Source of the DNA: Streptomyces jumonjinensis
GTDB taxonomy: Bacteria; Actinomycetota; Actinomycetes; Streptomycetales; Streptomycetaceae
Direction of reading: 5' to 3'
DNA length: 64,000 nucleotides
Assembly: GCF_009600885.1 (NCBI RefSeq)
Contig: NZ_VCLA01000197.1
Location: 63,921-127,920 of the forward strand
Positions 43,480 to 51,987 of this stretch are shown here, one piece after another (positions within the stretch are counted from its first letter, which is position 1; each line of letters starts with the position of its first letter). Under the pieces are notes generated by a model. It worked only from the letters and a program-made list of their open reading frames with translations. It did no database searches and had not been told where the DNA came from. A program made the position numbers and the translations under genes.

Positions 43480-44289
43480 CTAGACGAGCAAGAGGATAAC
43501 GAGCCGCAAGTCGCAGTTGGCGAGCGGGGAGAAAGCCGTGATACGCACCTCCGCCTCCCGGCCCGGATGTTCGGGGGACCTTAGACGGCGAACGTCCCCG
43601 TAGGGATGGGCCCGGTTTCGCTGGCTGCTCCACAGCTCTCGGGCCTCGGGGCTGCCGTCTAGGATCTCGTCGCGGAGCTGCTGGAGCTCGACAGATTCAG
43701 GGTGCGCGATGATGGCGAAGCGGATCTGGGCGAGGGAAGGTGCTGCCCAGTCCTTTTCCCAGTTGACGAGAATCTCTCGCGCTTCTGGATACAGAAAGGC
43801 AAAGCGCATGAAATTGCGCTCGTAGCCAACCCAGAAAAACCAGTCGTCCTCCGCCGGGCTGTTGTGGGCAAGCACATCCCAGACGAGATTCGAGACGTAG
43901 GCGGGAGACGGCAGCATTCGGTCGATGATGGTTCTAAGGTCCTCGCCGATGGGCCCCTGGGGAGCCGTTAGCCACGGCGTAGGGGTGTTCCCGGCCAGGC
44001 GGAACAGCGCGGAACGCTCGTCCGCGTCGAGCCGAAGGACCCCAGCGAGCTTGTGCAGGAACTCGTCAGAGAAACGCCGCTCGCTCCCGCTCTCCAGTTC
44101 TCGGTACCACGCACTACTGACCCCTGCGAGCTGAGCGGTCTCGTTCTGCGTCAGCCCGGGTTTAAGGCGTCTACGGCCGCCATCGATCCCAGGGATACGC
44201 CGGTGGTCCATCCGAGCCCGCCAGTGTGCGAGAAAGATCCCCAGGTCATTAGCGCCTGAACCGTTTGCCCTGTGGTGTTGATCACTCAT
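43480..44289 (-). CDS. XRE-family regulator with MmyB-like ligand-binding domain
   Basis: 269 residues from the ATG at 44289 (44334 is possible). The HTH (LKPGLTQNETAQLAGVSSAWYRELESGS) is followed by the MmyB-like PAS-fold domain (PAYVSNLVWDVLAHN, FLYPEAREILVNWEKDW, and VRITAFSPLANCDLRLVILL at the end). These Streptomyces regulators bind small hydrophobic ligands and are usually next to the gene they control. It is divergent from the ImmA-like gene, with a perfect palindrome at 44417 between them. Confidence 0.85.
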   Translation of the reverse strand: MSDQHHRANGSGANDLGIFLAHWRARMDHRRIPGIDGGRRRLKPGLTQNETAQLAGVSSAWYRELESGSERRFSDEFLHKLAGVLRLDADERSALFRLAGNTPTPWLTAPQGPIGEDLRTIIDRMLPSPAYVSNLVWDVLAHNSPAEDDWFFWVGYERNFMRFAFLYPEAREILVNWEKDWAAPSLAQIRFAIIAHPESVELQQLRDEILDGSPEARELWSSQRNRAHPYGDVRRLRSPEHPGREAEVRITAFSPLANCDLRLVILLLV

Positions 44290-44416
44290 CAGACCCCGCC
44301 TATCTCGCATTCCGGCACGAGTTTGGATAGACATGTCCCAGTATCAACATCTTCGGCCCGTACGCGATGCACGAGGGCCAATCGAGCGTCAAGACCTTCA
44401 AGTTAATCAACGTTCA

Positions 44417-44443
44417 ACTAGTGCCACGGAAAGTGGCACTAGT
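44417..44443. promoter_or_regulatory. Perfect 11-bp palindrome between the XRE gene and the ImmA-like gene
   Basis: ACTAGTGCCAC-GGAAA-GTGGCACTAGT, no mismatch. It lies about 130 bp upstream of the XRE start and about 180 bp upstream of the peptidase start. It is the right size for a dimeric XRE operator. A divergent-transcript terminator is less likely because no T-run follows. Confidence 0.65.
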
Positions 44444-44626
44444 GGCTGGGCAAGATGGCCCGGCAATTGACCATGATCACCCCCGAGGACTTACCCAGTC
44501 ATGTGGTGGCGAAAAAGCGATCCAAAGCTGTCTCCTGGCATAGCGAGGAAACCCCTCGCGTCCCGGCGAGAAGCCCTCCGTACAAGCGGGACCATCCCGA
44601 ACAGCAAACGACGCGTCAGAGAGCGC

Positions 44627-45127
44627 ATGCTGGAGCAACGAATTCGGCTCCTGCTCCGCTCCCTAGATGTCCAACCTCCCCTGAGTGTCCCGTCGTTCTG
44701 TGCGGCACTTTCGCGGATTCGGGGACGGCACATCGAACTTCGGGCGGTCGCATTGCCGACGCCCGGCCCCCTTGGTCTTTGGTGCGAGACGCCTAGAGCA
44801 GACCTGATCGTCTTCCAGAAGGAGACGACCCCGTTGCACCAGGACCACATCGTCCTCCACGAGGTCGGCCACATCCTGGCCAACCATCAAGGCCCGGGAC
44901 TGTCAGCTCAGCTCGAAACGGCCCTGCCGGGCCTGAAGCCGTCGGCGGTACGCCGGGTGCTCCAGCGGTGCTCGTACGACTCGGACCAGGAACGGGAAGC
45001 GGAACTCGTGGCGACGATCATCATGGAGTGGGCCTCGGTCCTCGATGAGGTGTCCACACCTCCTTCCGAAGACCCCTCGGTCCAGCGGATTCACGCGGCG
45101 CTCGGCGATCGGCAGGGGTGGCTGTAA
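44627..45127 (+). CDS. ImmA/IrrE-family metallopeptidase-like protein
   Basis: 166 residues from the ATG at 44627; the frame is open further upstream to 44501. The zinc-binding HExxH motif is HEVGH in DHIVLHEVGHILANH, and the distal ligand segment is SDQEREAELVATIIMEWA. Family members cleave XRE repressors to trigger derepression or transfer (ImmA of ICEBs1). An XRE gene is divergent, and another lies downstream. The stop overlaps the next gene by 10 bp, indicating translational coupling. Confidence 0.85.
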   Translation: MLEQRIRLLLRSLDVQPPLSVPSFCAALSRIRGRHIELRAVALPTPGPLGLWCETPRADLIVFQKETTPLHQDHIVLHEVGHILANHQGPGLSAQLETALPGLKPSAVRRVLQRCSYDSDQEREAELVATIIMEWASVLDEVSTPPSEDPSVQRIHAALGDRQGWL

Positions 45128-46269
45128 CCGTGGTGATCGTCTTTCTCTCCGCGCTCGGGGCGGCTGTCGCCTGGAAGGCGTACCAGCTCTCGCGGGCTCC
45201 GGGCGACAGGCCGCTGCGGGCCATCACCGCGTGCCTGGTGTCGGCGGCGGCTTCGTACCCCTTTGCCATGCCAGGCGGTGCATCCGGCTTCGACGGGATC
45301 GCCGGGCACGGCATGGCCAAGCTGATGCAGAACTTGTTGCTGCTGGCCACGGTCTACTTCCTGATGCTCTTCTACCTCGACTCCGCGGCCAACGAAGCGG
45401 TCAGCCGTCGGCGAGCGAAGCGGGAAGCCGTCGTGGTCCTGGTCGTCGCCGCGACGATGACCGTTGCCGCGAAGACGGTGGACCACACGGCTCTCGCTGG
45501 GAGCTTCTCCACCCTGGACATGACCATTCCGCAGGTCGCCGTCTTCTACTTCGCGGGCGGCTTCTATCTCGCGTACGCGCTGGCGGTGGCCGGCGTATGG
45601 ACCCGGCGGTATGCCCGGGTCTCCAAACGTCCACATTCCACCGGGCTGTGGATGGCTGCGATCGGAATGTTCGCCATGGCGGCCTCGTCGCTGGTCCGGA
45701 TGGGCTTCGTGGTCATCCGGTCGCAGGGCGGGCATGTCCCGCTGGACCTAATGAACGTGGTGGCCCGTGTCCTGATGGTGTCGATCTTCCTCTTCTTCAT
45801 CGGCGTCACCTACCCCGGGGTACGCACCCGGGCGTCGGCATGCCGCCTGTGGTTCGTCCAGCGGCGGGCGTACGGGCGACTGGAGCCCTTGTGGACGCTG
45901 ATCGCCGAGGCGTTCCCGCACCTGGTGCTCGACGGCGGAACCCCGTCGTGGGGTGAGCGCCGAGGGCTCCGCGGTGTCCGCCGTCGCTACTACCGGCGGG
46001 TCGTGGAATGCCGGGACGGGCTGGTCCACCTGGCCCCGTATATGGCGGCCGATGGCGCCGATGGCACCTCCGATCCGGCGGTGAAGAGGGCGGCGGCTGT
46101 GCTTCGGCAGGCAGTCGCCGACCAAGGCGGAGAACCTGGTGCTCTGCTGGAGATCGTGCGGGATCGAGATCGCACGGCCGACCGCGGGCAGCTCTGCCTG
46201 CTGTCGGATGCCGTGCGGAAGGTGCCCCGTACCCGGGAAGAGGTTGCCGAGCATGTTGGTCAGCGCTGA
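45118..46269 (+). CDS. MAB_1171c-family membrane protein (putative transporter, DUF6545 C-terminus)
   Basis: 383 residues. Seven hydrophobic helices occupy the first ~240 (VVIVFLSALGAAVAW; LMQNLLLLATVYFLMLFYL; VVLVVAATMTVAAKTV; FYFAGGFYLAYALAVAGVW; LWMAAIGMFAMAASSLV; VLMVSIFLFFIGVTYPGV). The cytoplasmic DUF6545 tail reads LEPLWTLIAEAFPHLVLDGG and RRRYYRRVVECRDGLVHLAPYM. The GTG start overlaps the peptidase stop; the C-terminus overlaps the amidohydrolase start by 17 bp. The peptidase-membrane protein pairing recurs across Streptomyces; its job is unproven. Confidence 0.8.
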   Translation: MAVTVVIVFLSALGAAVAWKAYQLSRAPGDRPLRAITACLVSAAASYPFAMPGGASGFDGIAGHGMAKLMQNLLLLATVYFLMLFYLDSAANEAVSRRRAKREAVVVLVVAATMTVAAKTVDHTALAGSFSTLDMTIPQVAVFYFAGGFYLAYALAVAGVWTRRYARVSKRPHSTGLWMAAIGMFAMAASSLVRMGFVVIRSQGGHVPLDLMNVVARVLMVSIFLFFIGVTYPGVRTRASACRLWFVQRRAYGRLEPLWTLIAEAFPHLVLDGGTPSWGERRGLRGVRRRYYRRVVECRDGLVHLAPYMAADGADGTSDPAVKRAAAVLRQAVADQGGEPGALLEIVRDRDRTADRGQLCLLSDAVRKVPRTREEVAEHVGQR

Positions 46270-47442
46270 CCAGGTCCTCATTGGGCCTGCTGGAGAGACC
46301 GTTCCGGACGGCGCGGTCCTCGTCCGTGGTTCCACGATCGTCGCCGTAGGCCCTCGATCAGAAGTCGAGCCACTTGCTCCGGAAAGCGCCCGGCGTCTGT
46401 CCTTCCCGGGCGGGACGCTGCTGCCGGGCCTCATCGACGCACACGTTCACCTGTGCTTCGACGGTGGTCCGGAGCCGGTCGCCAGCCTCCAGAACCAGGT
46501 GGATGACGAGCTGCTGGGTGCCATGGGGAGCGGGCACTCTGCCTGCTGGACGCCGGTGTCACCACGGCGCGGGACCTCGGGGACCGGAACGGTCTCGCGC
46601 TCCGGCTGGCGGCAGAGATCGCGGAGGGTTCCGCCCGCGGGCCTCGGATCGTCTCCGCCAGCGCCCCGATCACCCCGCCGGGCGGTCACTGCTGGTTCCT
46701 CGGCGGCGAGGCGTCCGGGGCCGATGAGATTCGGCGCCAGGTGCGGCGCAATGCCGCGGCCGGGGCGCGGGTCATCAAGGTGATGGTCTCGGGCGGCGGA
46801 CTGACCCCGGGCGGACCCCGCCCCTGGGAGACACAGTTCTCGACGGCGGAGCTGGAGGTCGTGGTGGAGGTGGCCCGTGCGGCGGGCCTCCCGGTCGCGG
46901 CCCACGCCCATGGGACCGAGGGCATCATCGCGGCGGTGAACGCGGGCGTGGACACCATCGAGCACTGCACCTGGATGTCCGAGGACGGCACGATCAAGGT
47001 CCGGGACGATGTGCTGACCACGATCATCGATCGCGGCATCCGGGTCTGCCCGACCGTCAGCCCACACTGGCGGATGCTCCCGCAGCTCTTCGGCGCGGAG
47101 AGAGCGGAAGCCATGATCGCCGGTATCCGGTACATGGCGGAGGCCGGGGTCCGACTGATCGCCGGTACTGATGCCGGGGTGCAGAGGTCAGGGTTCGACG
47201 GCCTGGTGTCGAGCCTCGGCTTCTACGATCACCTGGGCCTGTCCGCGGACCGTGTCATCGCCATGGCGACCGCGGAAGCAGCCGATGCTCTCGGCCTCGG
47301 CGGGCACACGGGGCGGCTGGCCCCGGGCTACAGCGCCGATCTCCTGGTGGTGGACGGCGATCCTCTCGATGACCTAGGCCGGCTCGGTGACGTACGGACG
47401 GTGGTCGCCGCTGGGCGACATCACCACCCGGCACAGTCGTAG
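46253..47442 (+). pseudogene. Amidohydrolase-family protein, interrupted by a one-base deletion
   Basis: From the ATG at 46253 the first frame gives VSADQVLIGPAGETVPDG, LLPGLIDAHVHLCFDGG with the metal-binding HxH, and DDELLGAMG. It then runs into a frameshift at the G-run 46525-46528. Adding one G restores ERALCLLDAGVTTARDLGD and the rest, ending with VAAHAHGTEGI, LIAGTDAGVQ and the metal-binding Asp. Both halves are well conserved, so the deletion is recent or a sequencing error. If intact it is a ~396-residue cytosolic metal-dependent amidohydrolase (prolidase/imidazolonepropionase-like). It is coupled to the membrane protein gene. Confidence 0.8.
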
Positions 47443-47469
47443 GAGATCCGTTGAGCTGCCCGGGACCTT

Positions 47470-48348
47470 CTAGGTTCCGGGCAGCTCTTTCTCCTCCAGT
47501 TCCTCCACCACCTGGTTGAGGAAGGCGAGCACCTCCTCCGGGATCCCTTCCGGTCCCAGACCTCTGGCGCCCACTCGGAGCACGTTCCCCTTGCGAGCTG
47601 CCGCCAGGAACCGCAGGCCCTCGATCACCTGCCTTGCCACAGCCTCGTCGGACTGGAAGTAGAGGTCCTCCACCCCGAAGAGGTCGGCGAGCCCCTCGCG
47701 CACGATCGGCGTCACGGTCTCCGTGGCATCGGAGCGGAGGTCGTCCACGTCTCCTTCAGAGAGGACCGTCGCACCGGCGTAGGCGTTGACCGCCTGGGCG
47801 ATCTCGGCGTTCCCTGGCGGCTTCTGATCGCCGGGGTACGAGTGCTCCAGCAGATAGTTGATCTTCTCGCCGAGGGTGGCTGGCAGATCGGTACCGGGCG
47901 AGGGGGACGGCGGCGCTGGGGCCGGCACGTCGTTCCCGAAGGAGCGCTCCTGAGCGGCGAGCAACTCGATCGCGCTCACGCCATACGCCTCCGCCAGCGG
48001 CTGGACGAACCCTGAACTGAGGGGCCGCTTACCCCGCTCCGCGTTCGCAACAGGGCCGGCGCTCTTGGTGCCGATCAGCTTCTTCGTCTCGTACTGGGAG
48101 TATCCGGCGTCGCACCGGAGGTCAGCGAGATCTGGCAGGCCCTCCCGGGGGAACAGCTCGTCCAGGCCCCGCTGGAGAACCGCGGCCAGCGCGGGCAGCT
48201 TCTCTCCGTCGGGGGCCGATTGCCCCGTCTCCCAACCCGCAACGGTTGCGTCAGCCACCCCCATCCTCGTCGCCAGGGCGCTCTGCGTGAGGTTGGCGGC
48301 GCGGCGGACCTCGCGCACGCGGTGTCCGTCGAAGCTGCGAGGAGCCAT
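47470..48348 (-). CDS. XRE-family regulator with two HTH domains
   Basis: 292 residues from the ATG at 48348. The first HTH (REVRRAANLTQSALATRMGVADATVAGWETGQ) and a second (LRCDAGYSQYETKKLIGTKSAGPVANAERGK) are followed by a Pro linker and a helical C-terminus (LGEKINYLLEHSYPGDQKPPGNAEIAQAVN, YFQSDEAVARQVIEGLRFLAA). This architecture is common for element maintenance regulators in Streptomyces. It is divergent from the replication block. The sites GGAAAC (48383) and GTTTCC (48405) overlap the divergent promoter, a likely autoregulatory operator. Confidence 0.82.
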   Translation of the reverse strand: MAPRSFDGHRVREVRRAANLTQSALATRMGVADATVAGWETGQSAPDGEKLPALAAVLQRGLDELFPREGLPDLADLRCDAGYSQYETKKLIGTKSAGPVANAERGKRPLSSGFVQPLAEAYGVSAIELLAAQERSFGNDVPAPAPPSPSPGTDLPATLGEKINYLLEHSYPGDQKPPGNAEIAQAVNAYAGATVLSEGDVDDLRSDATETVTPIVREGLADLFGVEDLYFQSDEAVARQVIEGLRFLAAARKGNVLRVGARGLGPEGIPEEVLAFLNQVVEELEEKELPGT

Positions 48349-48397
48349 TGGCCCGAACCTCGATCCGTGTTGTCTAAGCCAAGGAAACTTCAGTTTG

Positions 48398-48426
48398 TTG
48401 ACCGGTTTCCGAAAATGGGATAGCTT
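48398..48426 (+). promoter_or_regulatory. Promoter of the element's plus-strand block
   Basis: TTGACC (48398-48403), 17-nt spacer, TAGCTT (48421-48426). GGAAAC/GTTTCC arms (48383 and 48405) flank the -35. It is located between the two-HTH repressor and the first plus-strand gene at 48711, so it is the obvious repressor target. Confidence 0.5.
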
Positions 48427-48710
48427 CATTTTAGCGAACGAAGGGGCGCTTAGCACCCGCTCCCTCTTCGACCTCGTACGTGTTTTCGCCCGGCCTATTG
48501 GGCGTCGCGGGCGGACGGGGCGGCGGTGGCCACCGGTAGCGCGGCGGTCTCGCCCCAAACAGCATTCAGCGCCCGGGAGTTAGCCGCTCTCGGGCGCCGA
48601 ACAGCACAACGATCGCCAGCTCCAGCAGAGCGCGGCGACCGATCGATCCAGCCACTCCGGGCCTTAGCAGGGGCGTATCCGGAGCGGCTACTACGCACGG
48701 AGAGTTTCGC

Positions 48711-49019
48711 ATGTCCCATGCGGTCCATGACAAATCGATCGACGAAGAGCCGTCGATCCGATCCCAGCGCCTCGCGGCCCAGCTGTCCAGCATGTTCCCC
48801 TGCGCGGAGACCATGAAGGTGCGGCTCCTCGGCCCCCGGAGCCTCTGGCCCCACCTCAAGCTCACGGCCGTGGACAAGGCCGGGCGAGCGGTCCCGATCA
48901 CCAGGGCCGGTGCCCTCGCTGCCGCCCGATGGATCATCCGGACCTACCCGGACGCCGGTTGGCAGAGTCCGCGCACCTTCAACCTGCGCACCGGCCACCT
49001 GAGCGGGGAGAGCGCGTGA
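48711..49019 (+). CDS. Small conserved element protein of unknown function
   Basis: 102 residues. Recognisable stretch MKVRLLGPRSLWPHLKLTAVDK and ALAAARWIIRTYPDAGW. No domain known. It starts the plus-strand block and overlaps the next gene by TGATG. Expression is expected under control of the divergent XRE repressor. About 285 bp of leader separates it from the promoter. Confidence 0.65.
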   Translation: MSHAVHDKSIDEEPSIRSQRLAAQLSSMFPCAETMKVRLLGPRSLWPHLKLTAVDKAGRAVPITRAGALAAARWIIRTYPDAGWQSPRTFNLRTGHLSGESA

Positions 49020-49417
49020 TGGCTACCGCGCTCTCCGCCGACTCCCTTGCCGCCGATCTCGGCGCAGGCTCATCTGAACTTCGCGGCCTGGCCGCCCTCT
49101 TGCGCCTGCTCGGTGACCCGGAGAAGCTCGGACAGCTCCTGGGGGCCCTGCCCGGGGCGGAGACGCCCGAGCCCCGCCTTCACGTCGGTTATGAAGAAGC
49201 AGCCCGGAGACTGAACATCCCGGAGAAGTGGCTCCGCGAGCGAATTTCTACGCTACCGCACAGGAAACTCGGAAAATTCGTCCAGTTCACAGAGGACGAC
49301 CTTAACTCGATTTCCAGAATGCATTTCGTAGGCCCTCAAGAGCAAGACAACAGGGCTTCTGATTCATCTTGGAATGAGACGTTGAAGCCGTCGCCTCGCT
49401 CGCGCCGCCGAAGCTGA
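49019..49417 (+). CDS. Excisionase-like / helix-turn-helix (HTH_17) protein
   Basis: 132 residues. The C-terminal half is a MerR-like HTH: HVGYEEAARRLNIPEKWLRERISTLPHRKLGKFVQFTEDDL split over two helices and a wing, the fold of excisionases. The N-terminal half is acidic/Ala/Leu-rich (LAADLGAGSSELRGLAALLRLLGD). It lies directly behind the first gene (TGATG overlap). An Xis role with an integrase further right is inferred from family and position. Confidence 0.65.
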   Translation: MATALSADSLAADLGAGSSELRGLAALLRLLGDPEKLGQLLGALPGAETPEPRLHVGYEEAARRLNIPEKWLRERISTLPHRKLGKFVQFTEDDLNSISRMHFVGPQEQDNRASDSSWNETLKPSPRSRRRS

Positions 49418-49428
49418 GTAGTCCTTCC

Positions 49429-50019
49429 GTGAAAATGAACCCTGACATACGCAATCTCACGAATTCAGCTCGGCAGGACGACTGGGCTCCCCTGCTTCGG
49501 CAGGCGGCCATGGCCCCTGGAAAGCATTGGGCTGACGGGGCCCGGTGCGTGGGAGAGAACCCGGAATTCTTCGTCCTGCCCAGTGATGACATGACCCAGA
49601 ATCCGGACTATGTGCGGCACGCCGAGGGAGAAGCGGCCCGTCGCTCTCTGAGAATCTGTTCGGCCTGCCCCCTGCCGGTGGCTGCGCGGTGCTTGGTCGA
49701 TTCGCTCAAACACGACGAGCGGCACGGCATCCGGGCGGGGCTGCTGGCAGCGGAACGCGAAGGGCTCCGCAAAGCGTGGTCTCGGCGCATCGATCCTGCG
49801 GCGGTCTCAGCGGTACTGAGCGGCACCTACAAGCCTCTCGGCAAGCACGAGCGCCGCGAGGTCATCGCCCGGTTCGCAGGTGATCGATCTCTGGACCCAG
49901 AGGTCGTAGCGCGTGGACTCGGAGTCCCCCGCGACTACCTGCTCAAGCTCGCCCGCATGCACCGGAAGAAGCACGGGATGGAAGTGCCATCCTCCGTTTC
50001 CTCTTCCCCCGCCGGCTGA
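49429..50019 (+). CDS. Divergent WhiB-family iron-sulfur regulator
   Basis: 196 residues, longer than usual WhiB proteins. Four Cys at about residues 40 (GARCVGENPEFFV), 77, 80 and 88 (RICSACPLPVAARCLVDSL) can ligate 4Fe-4S; the spacing C-x2-C-x7-C is two residues longer than the canonical x5. The usual GVWGG loop is replaced by HGIRAGLLAAERE. A C-terminal basic region (ERREVIARFAGDRSLDPEVVARGLGVPRDYLLKLARMHRKKH) looks like a second DNA-binding helix set. It is probably an element-encoded redox/developmental regulator. Starts at 49429 (GTG) or 49435 (ATG). Confidence 0.75.
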   Translation: MKMNPDIRNLTNSARQDDWAPLLRQAAMAPGKHWADGARCVGENPEFFVLPSDDMTQNPDYVRHAEGEAARRSLRICSACPLPVAARCLVDSLKHDERHGIRAGLLAAEREGLRKAWSRRIDPAAVSAVLSGTYKPLGKHERREVIARFAGDRSLDPEVVARGLGVPRDYLLKLARMHRKKHGMEVPSSVSSSPAG

Positions 50020-50067
50020 CCCTGCCGCCCCGGACACTCTCTTACTTCTTTTTCGGGAAGCCTCACC

Positions 50068-50433
50068 ATGCCTCAAAACAGCCCCATAAGGCCGCCTTCC
50101 TCAAGGATTTGCTTGGCCCTCCGAGAGCTCGCACCGGCTGCCGTCCTGGCTCGGATAACACCGTATGGCCCCATCAGCAGCACACGACTCTTCGGCAGTG
50201 ATTTCTACCGCCTGCATGTTGACCAGGAGGCGGATATAAAAGTCGCTCGCATGCTTCGTAGTCACTTTCATGATGTCGCCGACTGGCGACGCGCCCACGA
50301 CTTTCACATGCCGTCAGAAAGCCTCTACCGGACCCCGGAACCGACACAGCGCGGGTACGTACCCGAAGACGATCGAACCTTCGGTCTCTCCCCCGAGCGC
50401 TTCATATCAACGGCCGGGGAGGCAACCCGATGA
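50068..50433 (+). CDS. Hypothetical protein, coupled to the HTH protein
   Basis: 121 residues, no recognised domain. A polar start (MPQNSPIRPPSSRICLALREL) is followed by ITPYGPISSTRLFGSDFYRLHVDQEAD and a charged C-terminus with DDRTFGLSPERFI. Its stop overlaps the next gene by ATGA. A GGGAAG site precedes the ATG. The AT content is slightly higher than neighbours. Function unknown. Confidence 0.55.
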   Translation: MPQNSPIRPPSSRICLALRELAPAAVLARITPYGPISSTRLFGSDFYRLHVDQEADIKVARMLRSHFHDVADWRRAHDFHMPSESLYRTPEPTQRGYVPEDDRTFGLSPERFISTAGEATR

Positions 50434-51266
50434 GCACTGCCGCGACCGACAGCGTGTGGAGTCTCTCAAGATCCAACGGTGGTGCCCGCCTGGTCCGCCT
50501 GGCCCTGGCACGCGAAGCCGACGACAACGGCCGAGCAATCCTCCCGGTACACAAGATCGCAGAACTTACCAGGCTTACCGGCCGCGCAATCGCAAAATGC
50601 CTGAAAGACCTTATCGGGCTGGGCGAGATCACCTACCGGAGGGGCGGCGGCCCCGCCAATCCAAACAGTTACTCGATTCTATTGATCGCTTCGGGTGACC
50701 ATGAGGCTACGGAACCTGGATCCTCAAGCAGCTTTGACGGAACAGAGTTCCCTGAATCTGCTTCCCACATTGAAGGTCCGAATACGGATAGTCGGAACTC
50801 AGTTCAGGGAACCACGAGGTCCTCACGCGCACGCGTTGTTGATACTCCCTACGGGAGTATCAACAACCCCAAGCAAGCTAGCTCGCTAGCTGACTCGTCA
50901 GCCGGTCAGCGATCGAGCGCACCGAAGCAGGACGGACCAGTGAACATTCCTGCCGGTGCTCAAGAGCTTGTAGCGGCGCTCACGAACGCCGGGATGCTCG
51001 TGAGCTGGCGGCTCTCGGACGCCGAATGGGATCGGGTAACAGCTCTCTCGGCTCATTGGGGGCCGGAGCCCCTGGTGGATCTGGCCGCTCGGCGCTGGAA
51101 CTCGGCACAGCCTCCGCGCTCGGCCCGGTACCTGCTGCGCGTCTGGGACGACTTGCCCGTCCGGCTGTCGGGCGTGGCCAGCAATGTGATTCCGCTCCGG
51201 CCCGACGGCGGGCGTCGGACCTACCGGAATCCGGTGAACTCCAGCGTCTACGAGAACGGGTTCTGA
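50430..51266 (+). CDS. HTH-domain protein, candidate replication initiator
   Basis: 278 residues. The N-terminal winged HTH (ARLVRLALAREADDNGRAILPVHKIAELTRLTGRAIAKCLKDLIGLGEITYRRG) resembles replication-initiator-type wHTH domains of actinomycete elements. A low-complexity middle and a C-terminal domain (GAQELVAALTNAGMLVSWRLSDAEWDRVTAL, PPRSARYLLRVWDDLP) follow. The gene contains perfect hairpins at 50836-50891 and is followed immediately by a DnaC-like ATPase, the usual partner. A replication role is inferred from these three facts. Confidence 0.6.
   Translation: MSTAATDSVWSLSRSNGGARLVRLALAREADDNGRAILPVHKIAELTRLTGRAIAKCLKDLIGLGEITYRRGGGPANPNSYSILLIASGDHEATEPGSSSSFDGTEFPESASHIEGPNTDSRNSVQGTTRSSRARVVDTPYGSINNPKQASSLADSSAGQRSSAPKQDGPVNIPAGAQELVAALTNAGMLVSWRLSDAEWDRVTALSAHWGPEPLVDLAARRWNSAQPPRSARYLLRVWDDLPVRLSGVASNVIPLRPDGGRRTYRNPVNSSVYENGF
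50836..50891. repeat. Two perfect hairpins inside the candidate initiator gene, possible origin or nic region
   Basis: GTTGTTGATACTCCC (50836-50850) pairs perfectly with 50854-50868 around TAC. AGCTAGC-TC-GCTAGCT-like symmetry follows at 50877-50892. Coding sequence must satisfy both structures (VVDTPYGSINN). Element origins in Streptomyces often lie within or beside rep genes. Confidence 0.6.
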
Positions 51267-51267
51267 G

Positions 51268-51987
51268 ATGGCTGCTCTGCATCGAGTGGGTGAGGCCGGT
51301 GCCATGCGGTCCATGGAGCGGGTTCTGGTGTCTCGCGGAATCCGGCTGGAGTCGGTGTCGGATACGGCTCCGGACGCGGGCCCGGGTGACCCTCAGTGGC
51401 ACCGGGAGGCTCGTGTCCAGTACGCCCTGAACCGGTGGGCCGCCGCAGCCCCTCGTCGGTTCGAGGCGGCGGACATCTCGGTCCCCGAGGCCGCCGCGTG
51501 GGCGGACAGGGTGCTTGCGGAGCCGGAGACCGCGGGGGCCTTGTTGCTGGTCGGCGAGACCGGCACCGGGAAGACCAGGGAAGCCTACGGAGCGCTCCGC
51601 CGGATCGCCCTCGGCGGGCCTCAGCGGTTCGAGGTGATCGCCGTGACCAGTGCGGATATGTACGGGAGCCTGCGTCCGTCGCCAACGTCCGGGGCCTCGG
51701 AGCGGGAGCTGAAGCGCCTGTGCGAGGTGCAGCTTCTCCTGCTGGACGACCTGGGCACCACCCGGGTCACGGAGTGGACGGAGGAGATCACGTACCGGCT
51801 GCTCAACCACCGCTACAACCAGTGCCTCCCGACCATCATCACCTCGAACCTGCCAGCACGGAGCGATGACGGGCCTGACCTGACCGACTTCGTCGGGGAC
51901 CGGGTCGCCAGCCGACTCGCCGAGATGGTGACGGCGCTTGTCCCCATGGTGGGACCCGATCGGCGTCGAGTCCGGAGAGCCGCCTGA
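51268..51987 (+). CDS. DnaC/IstB-like ATPase (helicase-loader type)
   Basis: 239 residues. Walker A is LLLVGETGTGKTREAYGAL and Walker B LLLLDDLGTT, followed by the arginine/sensor region YRLLNHRYNQCLPTIITSNLP, all typical of DnaC/IstB AAA+ ATPases that load the replicative helicase. An N-terminal region of ~75 residues differs from DnaC. Start at 51268; 51304 is an alternative. It is one base past the HTH gene stop and overlaps DUF4326 by one base. Confidence 0.85.
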   Translation: MAALHRVGEAGAMRSMERVLVSRGIRLESVSDTAPDAGPGDPQWHREARVQYALNRWAAAAPRRFEAADISVPEAAAWADRVLAEPETAGALLLVGETGTGKTREAYGALRRIALGGPQRFEVIAVTSADMYGSLRPSPTSGASERELKRLCEVQLLLLDDLGTTRVTEWTEEITYRLLNHRYNQCLPTIITSNLPARSDDGPDLTDFVGDRVASRLAEMVTALVPMVGPDRRRVRRAA

